Source: Zerene cesonia
Taxonomy: Eukaryota; Arthropoda; Insecta; Lepidoptera; Pieridae
Reading direction: 5' to 3'
Length of the DNA stretch: 64,000 bases
Assembly (NCBI RefSeq): GCF_012273895.1
Contig: NC_052119.1
Coordinates: forward strand, 9,090,705-9,154,704
Part shown: piece by piece, positions 41,568-52,808 of the stretch
Layout of the letters: the number at the start of each line of letters is the position of its first letter
Numbering within the stretch: position 1 is the first letter of the stretch
The notes under the pieces: model-generated
What the model was told of the DNA's origin: nothing
What the model saw: only the letters and a program-made list of their open reading frames with translations
Databases searched by the model: none
Made by a program: the position numbers and the translations under genes

Positions 41568-42284
41568 CTAATACATCGAAAATCAGTTCAATTTACCAAT
41601 AATAAATATCATACTCTCTCTTTTAATCGAACAACCTCGCTACACGTTATGGCTCGAATCACATTACAGCTATTATTTCCTCTGGGAACCACTTTATCTC
41701 ATATTAAAGAGGTCACGCTGAGGATATCGGCTTCACTCATATTATATACGATACCCGTGTTAGACTTATCGCCTGCAGAATTGTTGTTTTTCGCGATTAA
41801 AAAGTGACATTTATTAAAAATATCCCAATGAAATTATGAGAAAAATCTTATACTGCTGATACTTCAATATACTACAGAAACTGTTTCTGTAATTTAGATG
41901 TTTAAAAAATTCAAAGAAAAGCTGCCTCAAACAATAAATTACACTGACAATAAATGGTAAAAAAACCGTACCGAAAACTTATACAACTATGAAAACATAT
42001 TTAAACTAAATATCATTCTTCGGTTCTTAAATGTTTGAGTGAATCTTTCTATATATACATACGCGAACATAATTTACCCCTACTCAAAACAAGAAACACT
42101 TTTATATTAACAATCTTTTCTATTCCACAACACTCGAGTACCACCAAAGAAAGGTGTATAACAACCTTCCTCCTTCCTTATTTTCAACAATTCTTCATCA
42201 GTCTTATAAAACGCTTATGTAGGGACACAGATCCAACACGCAGAGGCCATCAATATTGTGAATGTTGTTTAATTTTAGAATGAA
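41568..42284. other. Unannotated DNA
   Basis: ORFs of 91 and 82 codons lie here; the first begins in the SINE. Neither shows a domain or codon pattern that would justify calling a gene. Confidence 0.5.
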
Positions 42285-42375
42285 CTAGCGGTTCAACCCG
42301 GCTCCACCCGTGGTACGTTTTTCCTATCCATAAAAATCTTCTATGTTCTAACGTGTCGTTTTCGAGTTTTGCGAT
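42285..42375 (-). mobile_element. Helitron-like element, family with TTTTCGAGTTTTGCG block
   Basis: A|CTAGCGGTTCAACCCGGCTCCACCC, then GTGGTACGTTTTTCC and GTGTCGTTTTCGAGTTTTGCG. A longer copy is at 54778-54953 and a fragment at 1806-1880. The 5' end is truncated. Confidence 0.6.
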
Positions 42376-43184
42376 GCCAAACATAATCTTACTAGATAAT
42401 TAAAACCAAAATTTTTTTTTAAGTAGAAATTCTTACATGCGATGGAATGACAACTATGTATGTATTTATTTGCAAATATTTCCTTTATATTATTTTCCTG
42501 ATACACAAAGGTAATAAAAATAAAAAATGACGTAGAACCGTTCTCACATAATATAGGTACTCTGAATCCAGGTCATGATTTATTTGATAGCCGGCTCTCT
42601 AAGGCTTTGCTGTAGAGCCTATGTTCTTAGAAAGATTTATAACATCTTGTTTTTAGATGTTACTATAAAAGTGTTTTATTAGTAACATTTCACTGCTCAT
42701 GTGATCTGACTGCATAATTCTATTTTAAAACAGTTTTTTTCAGGTATCCGACGAATTTTAAAAAGAAATATCATTGAAAATAAAAGCTTTATCTATGCTT
42801 TTAAACAGTTATATAAATAAATTTATTTTGCCTTTACCACACGAATCTGTCACTAAAATTTTCTTTGGTAACCTTTCAATCAGAAAAATCTAGCAATTGA
42901 TCATTTTATTATCAAAATTTTATTATGTAAATGAATAGTTAATTCACAATGCTTGTGCAGATATATCTATGTACGTGTTTGTAATATATATATCATCCAA
43001 TTACGAAGCTGTCGGCTGGAAGGCTGCATGTCTCAGGATGTTTTGTAATATCCAACGGCAGCAAAAATTCCGATATTGCATTCGATCCTTCATAATTTTT
43101 CCCGCTCATTTAAAAGCATAATTGAGCTGTGAAATTCCGAACAGATTGTTTTATATTTTTTATTTATTATTAATTTTGTAGGAT
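42376..43184. other. Unannotated DNA
   Basis: GCCGGCTCTCTAAGGCTTTGC at 42592 recalls the CCGGCTCTTCTCTGTAGA block of the LINE tail at 13096 but does not continue as such. No gene is seen. Confidence 0.4.
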
Positions 43185-43373
43185 ATGGTATATGGAAGGT
43201 TATGCGTGTGTATCTATGCTAATAGTGTATAGTTGTAGAGTTTGTTATATTGAACGCGCGTATCTCAGGAACTTATGGACCGATTTAAAAAATTGTTTAA
43301 TCTTTTGATATGTACCATATATGTGATAAGGCATAATTTGTGTACCATGGGCGAAACCGGGTGGGACAGCTAG
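43185..43373 (+). mobile_element. Helitron-like element with CTAG|T end
   Basis: CGCGCGTATCTCAGGAACTT, GGACCGATTTAAAAAATTG and GGGCGAAACCGGGTGGGACAGCTAG followed by T. The interior 'GGACCGATTT' block and the GCGAAACCGGG hairpin side are typical. The 5' boundary is estimated. Confidence 0.55.
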
Positions 43374-43925
43374 TTTTTCGATAACTTTTTGTAACGTTTA
43401 TTGATTCTATAAGTATATCAAAGTAATACTAATATATTTCTAATGATGTATATAATATTACTGTCTTAAATGAAAATACTATTTTAAACATTTCAGTATG
43501 ATGCTAATTCGTTGTGAATTGAAACACATGCTTATACATACATAAAGGCTTATTTGATAATTGTTGTACCAAATATCTATTGCATTGTTTTGTTTAAAGA
43601 ATATAATCGCTTCTCACTTCGGTAAAGCGGGTCATTTTGTAAAAATAACGATGCAAATGTTATAAATGCTGATATTAACTCACAAATTTGAAAACGACAG
43701 TATTAATAATAAAAGCGGATATTAATTTCATTAAATTGATTCGGCATTTAAGCTGGTATCGGTAAATAATTGAACGCATCGGTCTTCTTCCAACCGATTT
43801 AATGCAATCATCTGATTACACGCGTACGTTTAATTTTACATTCAATAATTATTCATATTTTAACTTGAAAACGAGAAACTGATTCAGGAAGGAGAATAGA
43901 AGTAGGATTTTAAAAATTACTCGCT
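43374..43925. other. Unannotated DNA
   Basis: AT-rich, with no recognised family or gene. Confidence 0.5.
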
Positions 43926-44272
43926 GTCGCCCACAGTTTCGCAAGCGCGGTGTTAATAAATTTTAATAGTTCAAACTTTCATCCACTATTTTATGCCCTT
44001 AGGGGATGATTTCATGAACTTACTATAGTAGCGGATGCCTACGTCATAACATCTATCTTCATGCCAAATTTCAGCCCGATCCGCCCAGTGGTTTGGGCTG
44101 TACGTTGATAAATCACTGTGTCAGTCTACCTTTAAGTTATACTCGTATATACTTAGAAAAACTATCCTATGTCATTTTCCGGGTCACAAACTATCTTTGT
44201 GCCAAATTTAATTAGATTCAGTGAATTAAGCGTGAAGAAAGACACACAGACTTACTTTCGCATTTATAATAG
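43926..44272 (-). mobile_element. Long Helitron-like relic, family E
   Basis: ACTCGCTGTCGCCCACAGTTTCGC is a decayed 3' end (CTAG to CTCG) on the minus strand. The interior holds AAATTTCAGCCCGATCCGCC and, further on, a second similar block TGCCAAATTTAATTAGATTC. The 5' end is ACTTACTTTCGCATTTATAATAGTA. The two AAATTT blocks suggest two nested or tandem copies, which would explain the length of about 350 bp. Confidence 0.55.
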
Positions 44273-44344
44273 TAAATATATCCCATATTTATTCCTCGCT
44301 GGACCATAATCCGTTTGATCCAAGCGAAGACCGCCTGCTAACAG

Positions 44345-44387
44345 CCCGTTTCAGATATAATAGCATTGTAGCATTGTCTGAAATGGG
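44345..44387. repeat. Hairpin with 13-bp arms
   Basis: CCCGTTTCAGATA pairs with TGTCTGAAATGGG over 13 positions if two G-U pairs are allowed, with a 17-nt loop that includes the repeated TAGCATTG/TAGCATTG. Confidence 0.75.
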
Positions 44388-44984
44388 ATACTTGGTTTTA
44401 TCGCTAACAACATATAATATTTTAAGACCGTTACTGTATTAAGGAGTTATTAGAACACAATGCTTTACGACTTTTACTTGTGTTTGTATAGATATAGGGC
44501 ATATTATTGTTTGATCCGTAAGGCTGTACCTGTTTATAAAAGTACCCGCTTTAATTAGGATGTTGACAAATGGAATGAAGACTCTTTGTAAAAAACTTGA
44601 AGAGAAACTGAAAAAGCAGTAAATAATGTTGCTCAATGCCGCCTTATCGTTAGTAATCTTTACTTAGGGACCTGTGTAGGCGAAGACGTAGAAAAGGTCT
44701 AATTAAATCTTAAATAACTTTGTAAAACTGTAAAGTTCGTTAGTTTGCTTGGTTGAACATACTTATCTCAGGAGCCCTTGATTCGGATTGGAGATTAATT
44801 ATAGGGTCTAGAAGTACGTTATTACAGAAAGCAATGGGCTATATAACATCATGAGGAGCGATGTTATATGAGGCTCTCCTCATAAAGGAGGAAGGAGGAT
44901 ATGAAAACATAAGGAGTGACGTAGCTATTAAAATTGGAAACTGTGGAAAAATATATTTTTCCAGGACACACTAAGGGTTACAAC
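44388..44984. other. Unannotated DNA
   Basis: GGAGCGATGTTATATGAGGC, CTCCTCATAAAGGAGGAAGGAGG near 44853-44898 holds an imperfect inverted repeat, but no family is recognised. Confidence 0.45.
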
Positions 44985-45232
44985 CTTTTTTTTTACGTGA
45001 CAACGTCTTTTAATTCGACAGAGCCGGCTGCATGCACCAAGAAACATGACTCCTGCGGCGTAACTTCGCTCTGACGCGAAAAGGTTTGAGAGCGCAAAAC
45101 GAGCAACAAAGAGGCACAATCGGCTTCCGCGTTCAGCAGCGTTCCAAATTTGTCCATTCCATGAGTATTTTCTCACGATGTTGTCCCTCTCAACTATCGT
45201 CAGTAAACCGACTTTACAAACAACCAATTTTT
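44985..45232. mobile_element. MITE-like DNA element with ACGTGACAACGTCTT terminus, copy 1
   Basis: The left end TTTTACGTGACAACGTCTTTT and right end GTAAACCGACTTTACAAACAACC match the ends of the copy at 55985-56342. The internal sequence is unrelated and more GC-rich than the surroundings (GCAAAACGAGCAACAAAGAG). A 99-codon minus-strand ORF covers it; no transposase motif is evident, and I treat it as non-coding. Shared ends with different cores are typical of non-autonomous derivatives of one transposon. Confidence 0.6.
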
Positions 45233-46543
45233 TAGTTAGAAAAAGTTGTTATTACTTTTTTGTACTATATATATGAAACAAACATAAGCCGAGTTATAAT
45301 ACTCATTGGATAAAGAAACATATTAGAAAATAAAGAATCCTCAAGCTCATAAGAAATAAAGCCCCGAAAAAGTATAATAATAAATAATAAAAATTCTGTA
45401 TTGTACACAAAGAAAGAACAATACAAAAGATACAATATGATAAAAAATACACACAAGTATATAAGTTGGATAACGTATATTGATTTCTTGAAAACTAAAG
45501 TTAAGATTATAACCATAGCACTAAGTACATTCAAATATATACTTGTTTTAATACATTATAAATAAAGTAAATTTAATTAATTGTTAAGGTAATTTACAAT
45601 GTTAGCTCTATTCTATTTAATCTTAGAACTGTTATCATTTAAACTTATAAACACGACTTTAGTAGCCTTCTTAAAAAAAAGATTCTAAATCAACTTTCTA
45701 TAAATTACCAGAAACAAAAAAAAGTAATAGAAAAAGTCACTCTACTGAACCTTTTTAACATCAACACATACGTATTTAATTCATTTATCATTAATATAAT
45801 AAACTCACTGTTTCTCTCAAAGTTAAGAATTTAATTACACCACTCCAGCGAAATTTCTTAAGCTGTTTACGCTACAGAGGGTATGAAAGAAGTATTCATA
45901 CGTATATGAACATGCGAAAACATAATACTCCGGGCACATTTGAGTATTTATTTATTCCGAGCTTTAATACAGGGATACACTCGGAAAATCTTACAACTAC
46001 TCATAGAAATAGAAAGAGTAAAACTTTTTACACGGATTTAGAGGAATTTATTATGTAAGTTTGCTTAAATTGATATTCTAATATCGTGAGAGATTATGAT
46101 GACAAATTGGTAACAAGTAACAAAAAATGAGTAAAATGCAAATCAGAACACTCTTATTAGTATTAGGTATATAATTGTCATTCTGTAAAAATATCGATAG
46201 AAAAATTATGAAAAGTAAAAACCTATAATTGATTTTAACAAAAAACTGAGCTGCCTTCAAAATGTCAGAACTTGACCAACATTTAATGGGATTCCTTGTG
46301 AAGTACCAGCTTTTAATTAAAAAAATAAAAAAAAAATCCTGACAAATTACAAGGAAACAAACTCAAAAATTGCCATCGATCTAATATCCTCTTCCTTTAT
46401 TGGAGTCAGTTGAAAACGCTATCGCGAGTCTACTTGCGACATAAGAGTGAAATAAAATAAAAGCAAGGGTCTTCTTATAAAAATAAGAAAGTTCAATGAT
46501 TTTTATTTCTTTCATATTCTCAACATTATCATTAACTTTGAAT
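45233..46543. other. Unannotated DNA
   Basis: About 1.3 kb of very AT-rich sequence. Minus-strand ORFs of 89 and 60 codons are rich in I, L, F and Y, as expected by chance in such DNA. Confidence 0.5.
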
Positions 46544-46806
46544 GTGGGAGTCTAGCCTGCTGTCACTTTCATTGCAATTTCCATTGATTTCATGCACCCC
46601 AAAAGAGAAAAAGAATCTAGCATTCTTTAGCATGTAAATTTACGGTTTTTTGTACAATGAGACCCTGAAGTTCGTATCTTTTTCTCCATGTCGTCATAAA
46701 ATAGGGCAAGACATGTGCAGAGAGTCTACCTCTGCAAACATTAATGGGTTGGTGGTCGCTTACCATGACCGCCATCTCAACTACTCGCAATGACATAAAA
46801 AAACAT
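46544..46806 (+). mobile_element. 330-bp poly-A retroelement, heavily diverged
   Basis: AATGTGGGAGTCTAGCCTGC at the 5' end and GGTGGTCGCTTACCATGACC, then AATGACATAAAAAAAC, at the 3' end define it. The middle is poorly conserved (ATTGCAATTTCC, GTGCAGAGAGTCTACCTCTGC). It is probably one of the oldest copies. Confidence 0.7.
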
Positions 46807-47028
46807 GAAATGATATAAATTAAATTACGATTTTCAAATATTATAATGTTAATATAATGTACAATAGTCCAAGAAGAACTGAATAACCAAAAAGCTAATT
46901 ATCTACCAGTGATCGGGCTGTAATCAAAATGTCGACTCAGTAACTGAATTGCTAATAATGAACTGGAGAGGTTTAAATAAAGCGATTCCTCCGGGATTCG
47001 TTCCGCTGAATTGGTACTGACTACAGCC
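46807..47028. other. Unannotated DNA
   Basis: Sequence leading into two hairpins. No family or gene recognised. Confidence 0.4.
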
Positions 47029-47099
47029 GTAATACCAGTGTGGGATGAACAGAGATATTGAAGTCGTCTAGCGCTGTCACTCTCCCACACTGGAATTAC
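47029..47099. repeat. Inverted repeat, 16 of 17 pairs, 37-nt loop
   Basis: GTAATACCAGTGTGGGA (47029-47045) pairs with TCCCACACTGGAATTAC (47083-47099) with a single A-A mismatch. A minus-strand 63-codon ORF overlaps and shows no domain. The hairpin may be a MITE remnant. Confidence 0.85.
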
Positions 47100-47134
47100 C
47101 CCTGCTTTAAAACATCGCGGCAGCCAAGAGGATG

Positions 47135-47182
47135 ACAGTTGAGGATTTAAACATTGTGAAATTATGTTTAAATCTCAACTGT
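47135..47182. repeat. Hairpin, 18-bp arms with one bulge
   Basis: ACAGTTGAGGATTTAAACA pairs with TGTTTAAATCTCAACTGT, with one bulged G and an 11-nt loop. It is only 36 bp from the previous inverted repeat. The stem is shorter than a typical animal microRNA precursor, so I do not call it an RNA gene. Confidence 0.85.
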
Positions 47183-48396
47183 AACCATTTTTGTTCTGTA
47201 ATATAATGCCTTTAATTTAATAAATTTTTTTGTAGGTTATAATCTATCATTACGTAATCGTTCAATTGTAAAAATGGTATTCGATATGGTTAGTTTAGGT
47301 TCGGTTCATTTAAAAACTGTATAGGTGTAGGAACTCCGCGAAACGGCTTGCAACTTGCGCTCACGGACGCTTGGGAAAAGTAAATACGAGGCATGAAACA
47401 TAACTACGATATATTCGGATTATAGTCTAACGAAAAATACTTCAGATGATACTGAAGATGATGTATCATCTTGTTTAATCGGGTTTTTATATAGCTCCTA
47501 AAATAAACTGCTTAATTTAAGTAAACTCCCTGAAATAACAAAAACCTCAAAGAACTAACCCAAGAAAAAACCTTAGATTTAAATCTCGCGATCATCGCGA
47601 ATACTTGTACAGTGTTTTATCTAGACTGAAAAAAAGGTAAGAGCGATAAAAAGTATCTCAAATTCGAGCAACATCCATTATGGAGATTTTAAGTAATTAA
47701 AAAATGTCCGGGTCTAATCAAATCCGTCAGAGGCAATTGAATTAGCCACTTAGACCTTTTATCTGTACCTATTTATCGACCTACCTTATTCAAAAGTTAA
47801 GGTATCGGATAGCGATATCCCCTTTAAAGCCCTGAAGTTATTACTTCAATTGAGGTAATACTGATTGGGCTACGTAATTGTTGGAATACTTCTTGGAATA
47901 GATACTCTTGATACAGTATTTATAATTGAAAATGGTAAGGATATAAATATAAAAGAGAACATTTATATTTGAAGCAGTAAACAAGCACGATTCGACATAC
48001 GAATGCTAACACGGAAAAGATGACAAAAAAGCTTTTTCATTGTTTTTCTCAGTCCATTAATTTGATTAAGTCGTCAAACCTTTAAGGAAAGGAAATAAGA
48101 TTCCTTATTACATTTGAAAGCTGGTTCCTCTTGTGTGGTTCCATTCAAATATGGTCCGTTCAGTTTTGACAGTTATACATGTTTTGTTGAAAATAATTAT
48201 TTATTCAGTTCAGATCTATAAACCGTACTAACCTCTAACACCACGATATTCGTTCAAATAAATCTCCAAAAGCGCATTGATGCATTCTCTTACACACCAC
48301 AACGTACCCATTGAACTATTTCTATTTTAACGTTCGTTTATTTCTGTTTTAAGGTTTAACTCTTTTAATTTTTTTTTTTAATTTTTTATTTGTATA
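47183..48396. other. Unannotated DNA
   Basis: No recognised repeat family. TACTTCAGATGATACTGAAGATGATGTATCATC at 47440 holds short inverted repeats. AT-rich and non-coding by eye. Confidence 0.5.
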
Positions 48397-48512
48397 CTAG
48401 CAGAACGCTCTGGCTTTTACCGTGGTATTTGTGTAGCTTACAGCACTCAAGGATCACCTATATAAGGCAAAATAAATTTTTAATTCAGTTTCGTAGTTCC
48501 TGAGATACTTTT
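48397..48512 (-). mobile_element. Helitron-like element, AGTGCTGTA family
   Basis: A|CTAGCAGAACGCTCTGGCTTTTACC, then GTGGTATTTGTGTAGCTTAC and AGCACTCAAGGATCACC. The same interior, inverted, lies before the CTAG end at 54320 (GAGTGCTGTAGTCTATAC). A copy of the 330-bp retroelement has inserted at or near its 5' side. Confidence 0.6.
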
Positions 48513-48708
48513 TTCTAAGTCATGGTCGGAAATAAAGCTGGTTGGTCTTCTGGTGGTAAGCGCTACCACCGCCCATGAATATTTGGAGAGACGAAAGGTC
48601 CATTGCAGACTTTACGCCTTAACAAATAGATTGCTGACTTTAAATTGGGAAGGATAGTTATAGGAATAAAGAAAAGGACTGGGAAGTGTAAGGAAAAGAT
48701 TATGGGCC
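48513..48708 (-). mobile_element. 330-bp poly-A retroelement, 5'-truncated
   Basis: Minus-strand sense. It keeps the 3' portion (GGTGGTAGCGCTTACCACCA, the AGACGAAAGGTC / GACTTTACGCCTT inverted repeat) and breaks off within the middle at 48708. The remaining 5' half is absent, so this is a further truncated copy. Confidence 0.75.
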
Positions 48709-49674
48709 GGCGCGATTGATGCACTCAAAGAAAAAAACTGAATCTCTTTAGCTTTTCTAGTATAGTACAGATTCACAATTACTCACATAAAAATTGTATA
48801 AAACGATTAAAGCACAACACACGGTTGCAAAAATATTTAACCGAGTGATAGGTTTATTACAAACAACATTCCATTCCTCGAAGAAATCAAAAAGAAAATT
48901 GGGTTAATTCACAAAAAAATGAGACCGGCTGTTACAGTCTACTTAAAACAAGCAAGCATCCAGATTTATGTACCCATTCCTCTATATTCCAAAATTACGA
49001 AGAAGTAATTACTGATGTTTTATTTGAATAAAGACACTCTGATGGCAACTGATTGATTTTAAACATATGTCGCGCCAGTCAGAGTTTTGTATCTTATCGA
49101 CTCGAGGCTTATATTGATTTAGAAGACGTTACTTGTATGTATGCAGAACTTGCTTTTGACTATGATGAAATCGTAGAACCTACGAGGTTAATATACAATT
49201 AAATACTAAAATAATTAAAATCCTATATAATAAATGAGCTCGTGGTTAGCAGCTATTTGTCATATTAGATAGTTCTCGATGGATAAACACTAACAGAATG
49301 TCATTAGCTACTAATTGGTTATTTAGCGGCCGCCGGCGGCTTCTTCTAATTATTCTGTAATTAAGCTGTCATGAAGCCTAGCTGTATTGATAGCTTCAAG
49401 GACTGAATTATGAAATATGAAAGTATTAAATGTGAGTATAATAATTTCTGCTTTATATAGTTTTCATCGTCCATTGTCTATTTACTGAATATAAGCTATT
49501 ACAATTATAAATAAAGTTTAAAATAAACTATAAATACACGCTTTAATGATAGTTTCAACTATTACAACAACAACACAATTTATGGTCCACTTGTTCTTGC
49601 GAAGAAGATATGTAAGAAAACTATTTAACAATGGCGATCCTATTAAGGATAATAAGATAAACTCATGATATTAT
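48709..49674. other. Unannotated DNA
   Basis: AGCGGCCGCCGGCGGCTTCTTC at 49325-49346 is a striking GC palindrome-like patch, perhaps a decayed Helitron hairpin. No CTAG and no body support it. No gene is seen. Confidence 0.45.
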
Positions 49675-49806
49675 TGTATTGTCATCGATACTTGATAAAT
49701 GTACAAAGTTTGAATTAAATCTTTAAAGTGGGTCAAAATCAAGTCTAAAGGAGTCGGTTAAATACAAAATACAGGAAGACTGAATGAAGCTTACAAAACG
49801 TGTAAA
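49675..49806 (+). mobile_element. Dispersed repeat with AAAGTGGGTCAAAATC block, copy 1
   Basis: TATTGTCATCGATACTTGAT, ACAAAGTTTGAATTAAATCT, AAAGTGGGTCAAAATCAAG and GGAGTCGGTTAAATAC are shared with the copy at 50966-51110 in the same order. Class is unknown; no terminal inverted repeats are visible. Confidence 0.65.
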
Positions 49807-50583
49807 TGATACTACTGTATTACATAAAATTCAAAATATATATTTATTCAATCTAACATGACTTGGAACCTGTTGTTTATTAAAATTAAGCTTCAAGCTC
49901 AACTGAAACAAGAAATAAATTGCTTAAATAAATACACATCTTGTAATTAATTAATTAAAAAAACACATTTACATTTCTATAACTGATAAGTAGAAAAGCA
50001 TAAGAGTAAAAGCCAATATAAAAATAGTTTTATCCGTAACAACGATTACTTAATAAAAAAACAAACGAAAAATTAATTGAACCGAACATTGCGTAAACAG
50101 AAATTCATTATAATAGAATTCTTGATCGGAAGCATTGAAATATTATTTTACACGCAGATTAAAATGCCCAGGCGTCGATAGCAGGGTCTGACAAGAGCCT
50201 CTTTAATAAATTAATGTCTGACCTTTTGATAAAGTTCAATGAAAGTTGGGACAAATGCTTATAGTGAGTTTATTGTCATTTTAAAAGCATTACGCGTGAC
50301 ATTACTATGTTACTCGAAGTTTGCTGTGATGTATTTCAATTTAAAATATGCTTGCTTTAAATTCGGAGTAAGTCTTTTAAAGATGTAACATACAGACATA
50401 CAGATGGCGGAAAGTGACTGTTTTATACTATGTGTATACATATTTTATACCACATCAATTCAAACTATTACTATATCATTATTCCATATTGTATTTATAT
50501 ATGTTAAAAGAACCATAATATTTATTTTCGATAAACAATATGGTATTATAAAATAACATAAGATATGTTAATTATTATAAATG
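49807..50583. other. Unannotated DNA
   Basis: AT-rich; no repeat family or coding sequence recognised. Confidence 0.5.
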
Positions 50584-50607
50584 TATTTTCTTTCTTTCTT
50601 TCTTTCA
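50584..50607. repeat. (TTTC)n microsatellite
   Basis: About five TTTC units after TAAATGTATTT, an arrangement common at the 3' end of non-LTR elements. Confidence 0.85.
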
Positions 50608-50630
50608 TAATTATTACATCCTAGCGGGCC

Positions 50631-50722
50631 GCACCGCATTTGTCCGTGGCCTAAGTAAAGATGCAACTTTCTAATGGTGAAAGAATTTTGGAAATCGACC
50701 CAGTAGTATTAGCTGAGATAAA
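50631..50722 (-). mobile_element. Helitron-like element, family C, fragment
   Basis: CTAGCGGGCCGCACCGCATTTG, GTCCGTGGCCTAAGTAAAGA, CAACTTTCTAATGGTGAAAG and AATTTTGGAAATCGACCC. The base before CTAG is C rather than A. The region beside the hairpin has lost about 20 bases, and the 5' end is absent. Confidence 0.65.
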
Positions 50723-50965
50723 ACAGAACATTTATTATTATTATATATTCATATTTCATTATTTATTATAAATTATCTGTTTGCAATAGAGCAAAATTTT
50801 GTTCGAAATTCAAATTTGACGTTATTTGACATTTAATTGGCATTAGAGTCCGTGAGCTGTTACGAAAATGAACATAAATAATAATAGTTAAAAAAAACTA
50901 AAAAACACGCTTTAACAAAAATCATATTTTGCAAATTGAAAAATGGAATAATTTTATCAAATTAG
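50723..50965. other. Unannotated DNA
   Basis: No recognised feature. Confidence 0.4.
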
Positions 50966-51110
50966 TGTATTGTCATCGGTCCTCAATAAATCTACAAAGT
51001 TTGAACGAAATCTGGCCGTTTAAAGTGGGTCAAAATCGCGCCCAAAGAAGTCGGTTACAAACAAACAAACATACAAACATACAGGTGAATCTAATAAAAA
51101 GAGTGTAAAA
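50966..51110 (+). mobile_element. Dispersed repeat with AAAGTGGGTCAAAATC block, copy 2
   Basis: TATTGTCATCGGTCCTCAAT, ACAAAGTTTGAACGAAATCT, AAAGTGGGTCAAAATCGCGC and AAGAAGTCGGTTACAAAC, then a ACAAACAAACATACAAACAT run and AAAAAGAGTGTAAAAA. It is 1.3 kb from copy 1 in the same orientation and looks better preserved. Confidence 0.7.
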
Positions 51111-51699
51111 ATAGAATTGAATATAGGAATAAATGTTATAAAATATACGGACATATATAACATTTTATAAAAATTTACAAGAATTGGACCAAAAAATAGC
51201 AACGTTTGAGTGACATTATTTTCTAAAAAACTGGTTCCCCACGGTGGACGTCTGTCCCACGCAGATGATAATTATACAACCGTTTCACTAATCAATTTGA
51301 GAGTTCCCACCGGGATTGGAACATTTCTAAAAATACACAAATTTATATTCTAAGTTTTATCCTGCCTGGATAATAGTTCTGCCCTTTGTTACAAACTTAT
51401 TAAATCGAAGTCATTACCTTCGACTATAGAGAAGGGCAAAGTGTGTCATAATTATAGAATTACATAAGACAAATCGTCAGTGTGACTGTAATGACACAAA
51501 GGCTACAAAATTTATGAAGATAATAAAAGCTAAACACGAAAATCCATTCAGTGAATAAATTGTGATTGATGTGACATTTACTGCCTTTTGTAAACCGTAT
51601 TACGTCATAGTTTCGTCATTCATTTATATTCAATAATTCGCGAATGTGGATACTGTGAGATTTGATAGTTCATATTTCAAATTCTTTTATCAGACGATA
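51111..51699. other. Unannotated DNA, with a possible SINE scrap
   Basis: GTTCCCACCGGGATTGGAAC at 51303-51322 resembles a minus-strand B box region of the SINE at 39193 (CCGGGAAGCGAACCC), but nothing else matches. The rest is AT-rich. Confidence 0.4.
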
Positions 51700-51885
51700 T
51701 TTGTTCCCAGTGCAGGTGTTTCTACAAATATCGGGCCTCCTATGAGGGTTCAGGTCATAATCCACCACTGGCCAAGTGCGAGTTGGCAGAAGTGACATCG
51801 AGGAACGTCTAATAGTTCTATATTTCAGTTTTTCCACAATGTTTTCCTTCACCGTTTCGAGGAGTTGTGATGTGTTTAATGTGCA
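51700..51885 (-). mobile_element. Metulj-like SINE, 3' half
   Basis: GGGCCTCCTATGAGGGTTCA, GGTCATAATCCACCACTGGC, CAAGTGCGAGTTGGCAGAAG and TTCCACAATGTTTTCCTTCA are the minus-strand 3' half. The head with the polymerase III promoter is missing, so this is a 5'-truncated copy. Confidence 0.75.
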
Positions 51886-51907
51886 GGTAAATTGAGAAAT
51901 TACCTTA

Positions 51908-52092
51908 GGATATCAAGATTCCTGTTTTATTTCAAGGGTGTATTTAATTGGGATGAAAAGTATCCTATAACCCAAATTAGCTTATACCCTGTCTGTACAT
52001 CAAATTTTATGAAAATGCGTTCTGTAGTATCAGCGTAATTAACGGAGAAACGTCCAAAGAAAGAAACTTTTACATTTATAATATTAATGGGA
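51908..52092 (-). mobile_element. Helitron-like element, family B, without CTAG end
   Basis: GATATCAAGATTCCTGTTTT, GGGATGAAAAGTATCCTATA, TATACCCTGTCTGTACATCA, AATTAACGGAGAAACGTCC and the 5' end TTTACATTTATAATATTAATGGGA. The 3' hairpin and CTAG are gone. Its edge abuts the SINE fragment. Confidence 0.65.
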
Positions 52093-52689
52093 TAGTGTGA
52101 TGTGTATAACATATAAGCACTAAAGAGTTACCATTCAAACAACACTTCGAAAGGGAAATAAAGAAGAATGATTGAAAATTGTAAACTAGAAAATACCAAT
52201 TATATTCATAATGGGATTTCATCACCTCGCGGGCAAATGTCAAACACAGATCCGTGACAAACGGAAAATTTCTCTTTCTTTTTGCATTTTATCCGGGGAA
52301 AGCTGATATTTTCTTGTTGTTCAGATTTGGCCGAAACTTTGATGGATTTTATTTTATTTTGAGATACATGAAGCCATAAAAAAGGTTGATTTCGTATGAA
52401 TTTATCATACAACACAAAGTTTGCAAATGTACAAGCGAAAATTTCGAACCACTTACTTTTTAACAAACTTATACTAAGTACTATTAATAATAATTTCGAA
52501 TGAATGTATGTTTTAAAAGTTATCCTAATTTTAATTGGTGTATACGTTATACATTTACATTAATACACATTATATTAATAGTAATAAAAATTATCCTGCG
52601 AAAACAATATAGATTGTAAGCTGTGAAGTTTCTTAAATAAAAGTTTTCATAGAAAAATTCTGACCGTTAGGATAGCAGGACACCGAAGG
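52093..52689. other. Unannotated DNA
   Basis: An 86-codon minus-strand ORF at 52206-52466 is rich in K, F and S with three scattered Cys and no recognised domain. I leave it uncalled. Confidence 0.45.
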
Positions 52690-52808
52690 CCTGCCTTAAA
52701 AGCGGACAGCGCATTTGAAGTAGCACAACCTCTGCAAATGCTTATGGGCGTTGGTGATGGCTTATCCTCACGTGAACCACCAGCTCAGTTATCCCCCAGG
52801 TCATAAAA
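52690..52808 (+). mobile_element. 330-bp poly-A retroelement, 5'-truncated
   Basis: Starts at GGCCTGCCTTAAAAGCGGAC and runs through GGCGTTGGTGATGGCTTATC and GAACCACCAGCTCAGTTATC to GGTCATAAAAAACC. Only the last 120 bases of the family remain. Confidence 0.75.

Noticed and set aside
44928..45227. A 99-codon minus-strand ORF with several Cys and Arg residues
   Set aside because: It lies inside a MITE-like element; no transposase or zinc-finger spacing could be recognised.
47135..47182. MicroRNA precursor
   Set aside because: The paired arms are about 18 bases, shorter than usual for an animal precursor, with no sign of extended lower stem pairing.
49325..49346. GC palindrome-like patch containing a NotI site
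   Set aside because: No CTAG end or element body is attached, so a Helitron hairpin cannot be supported.
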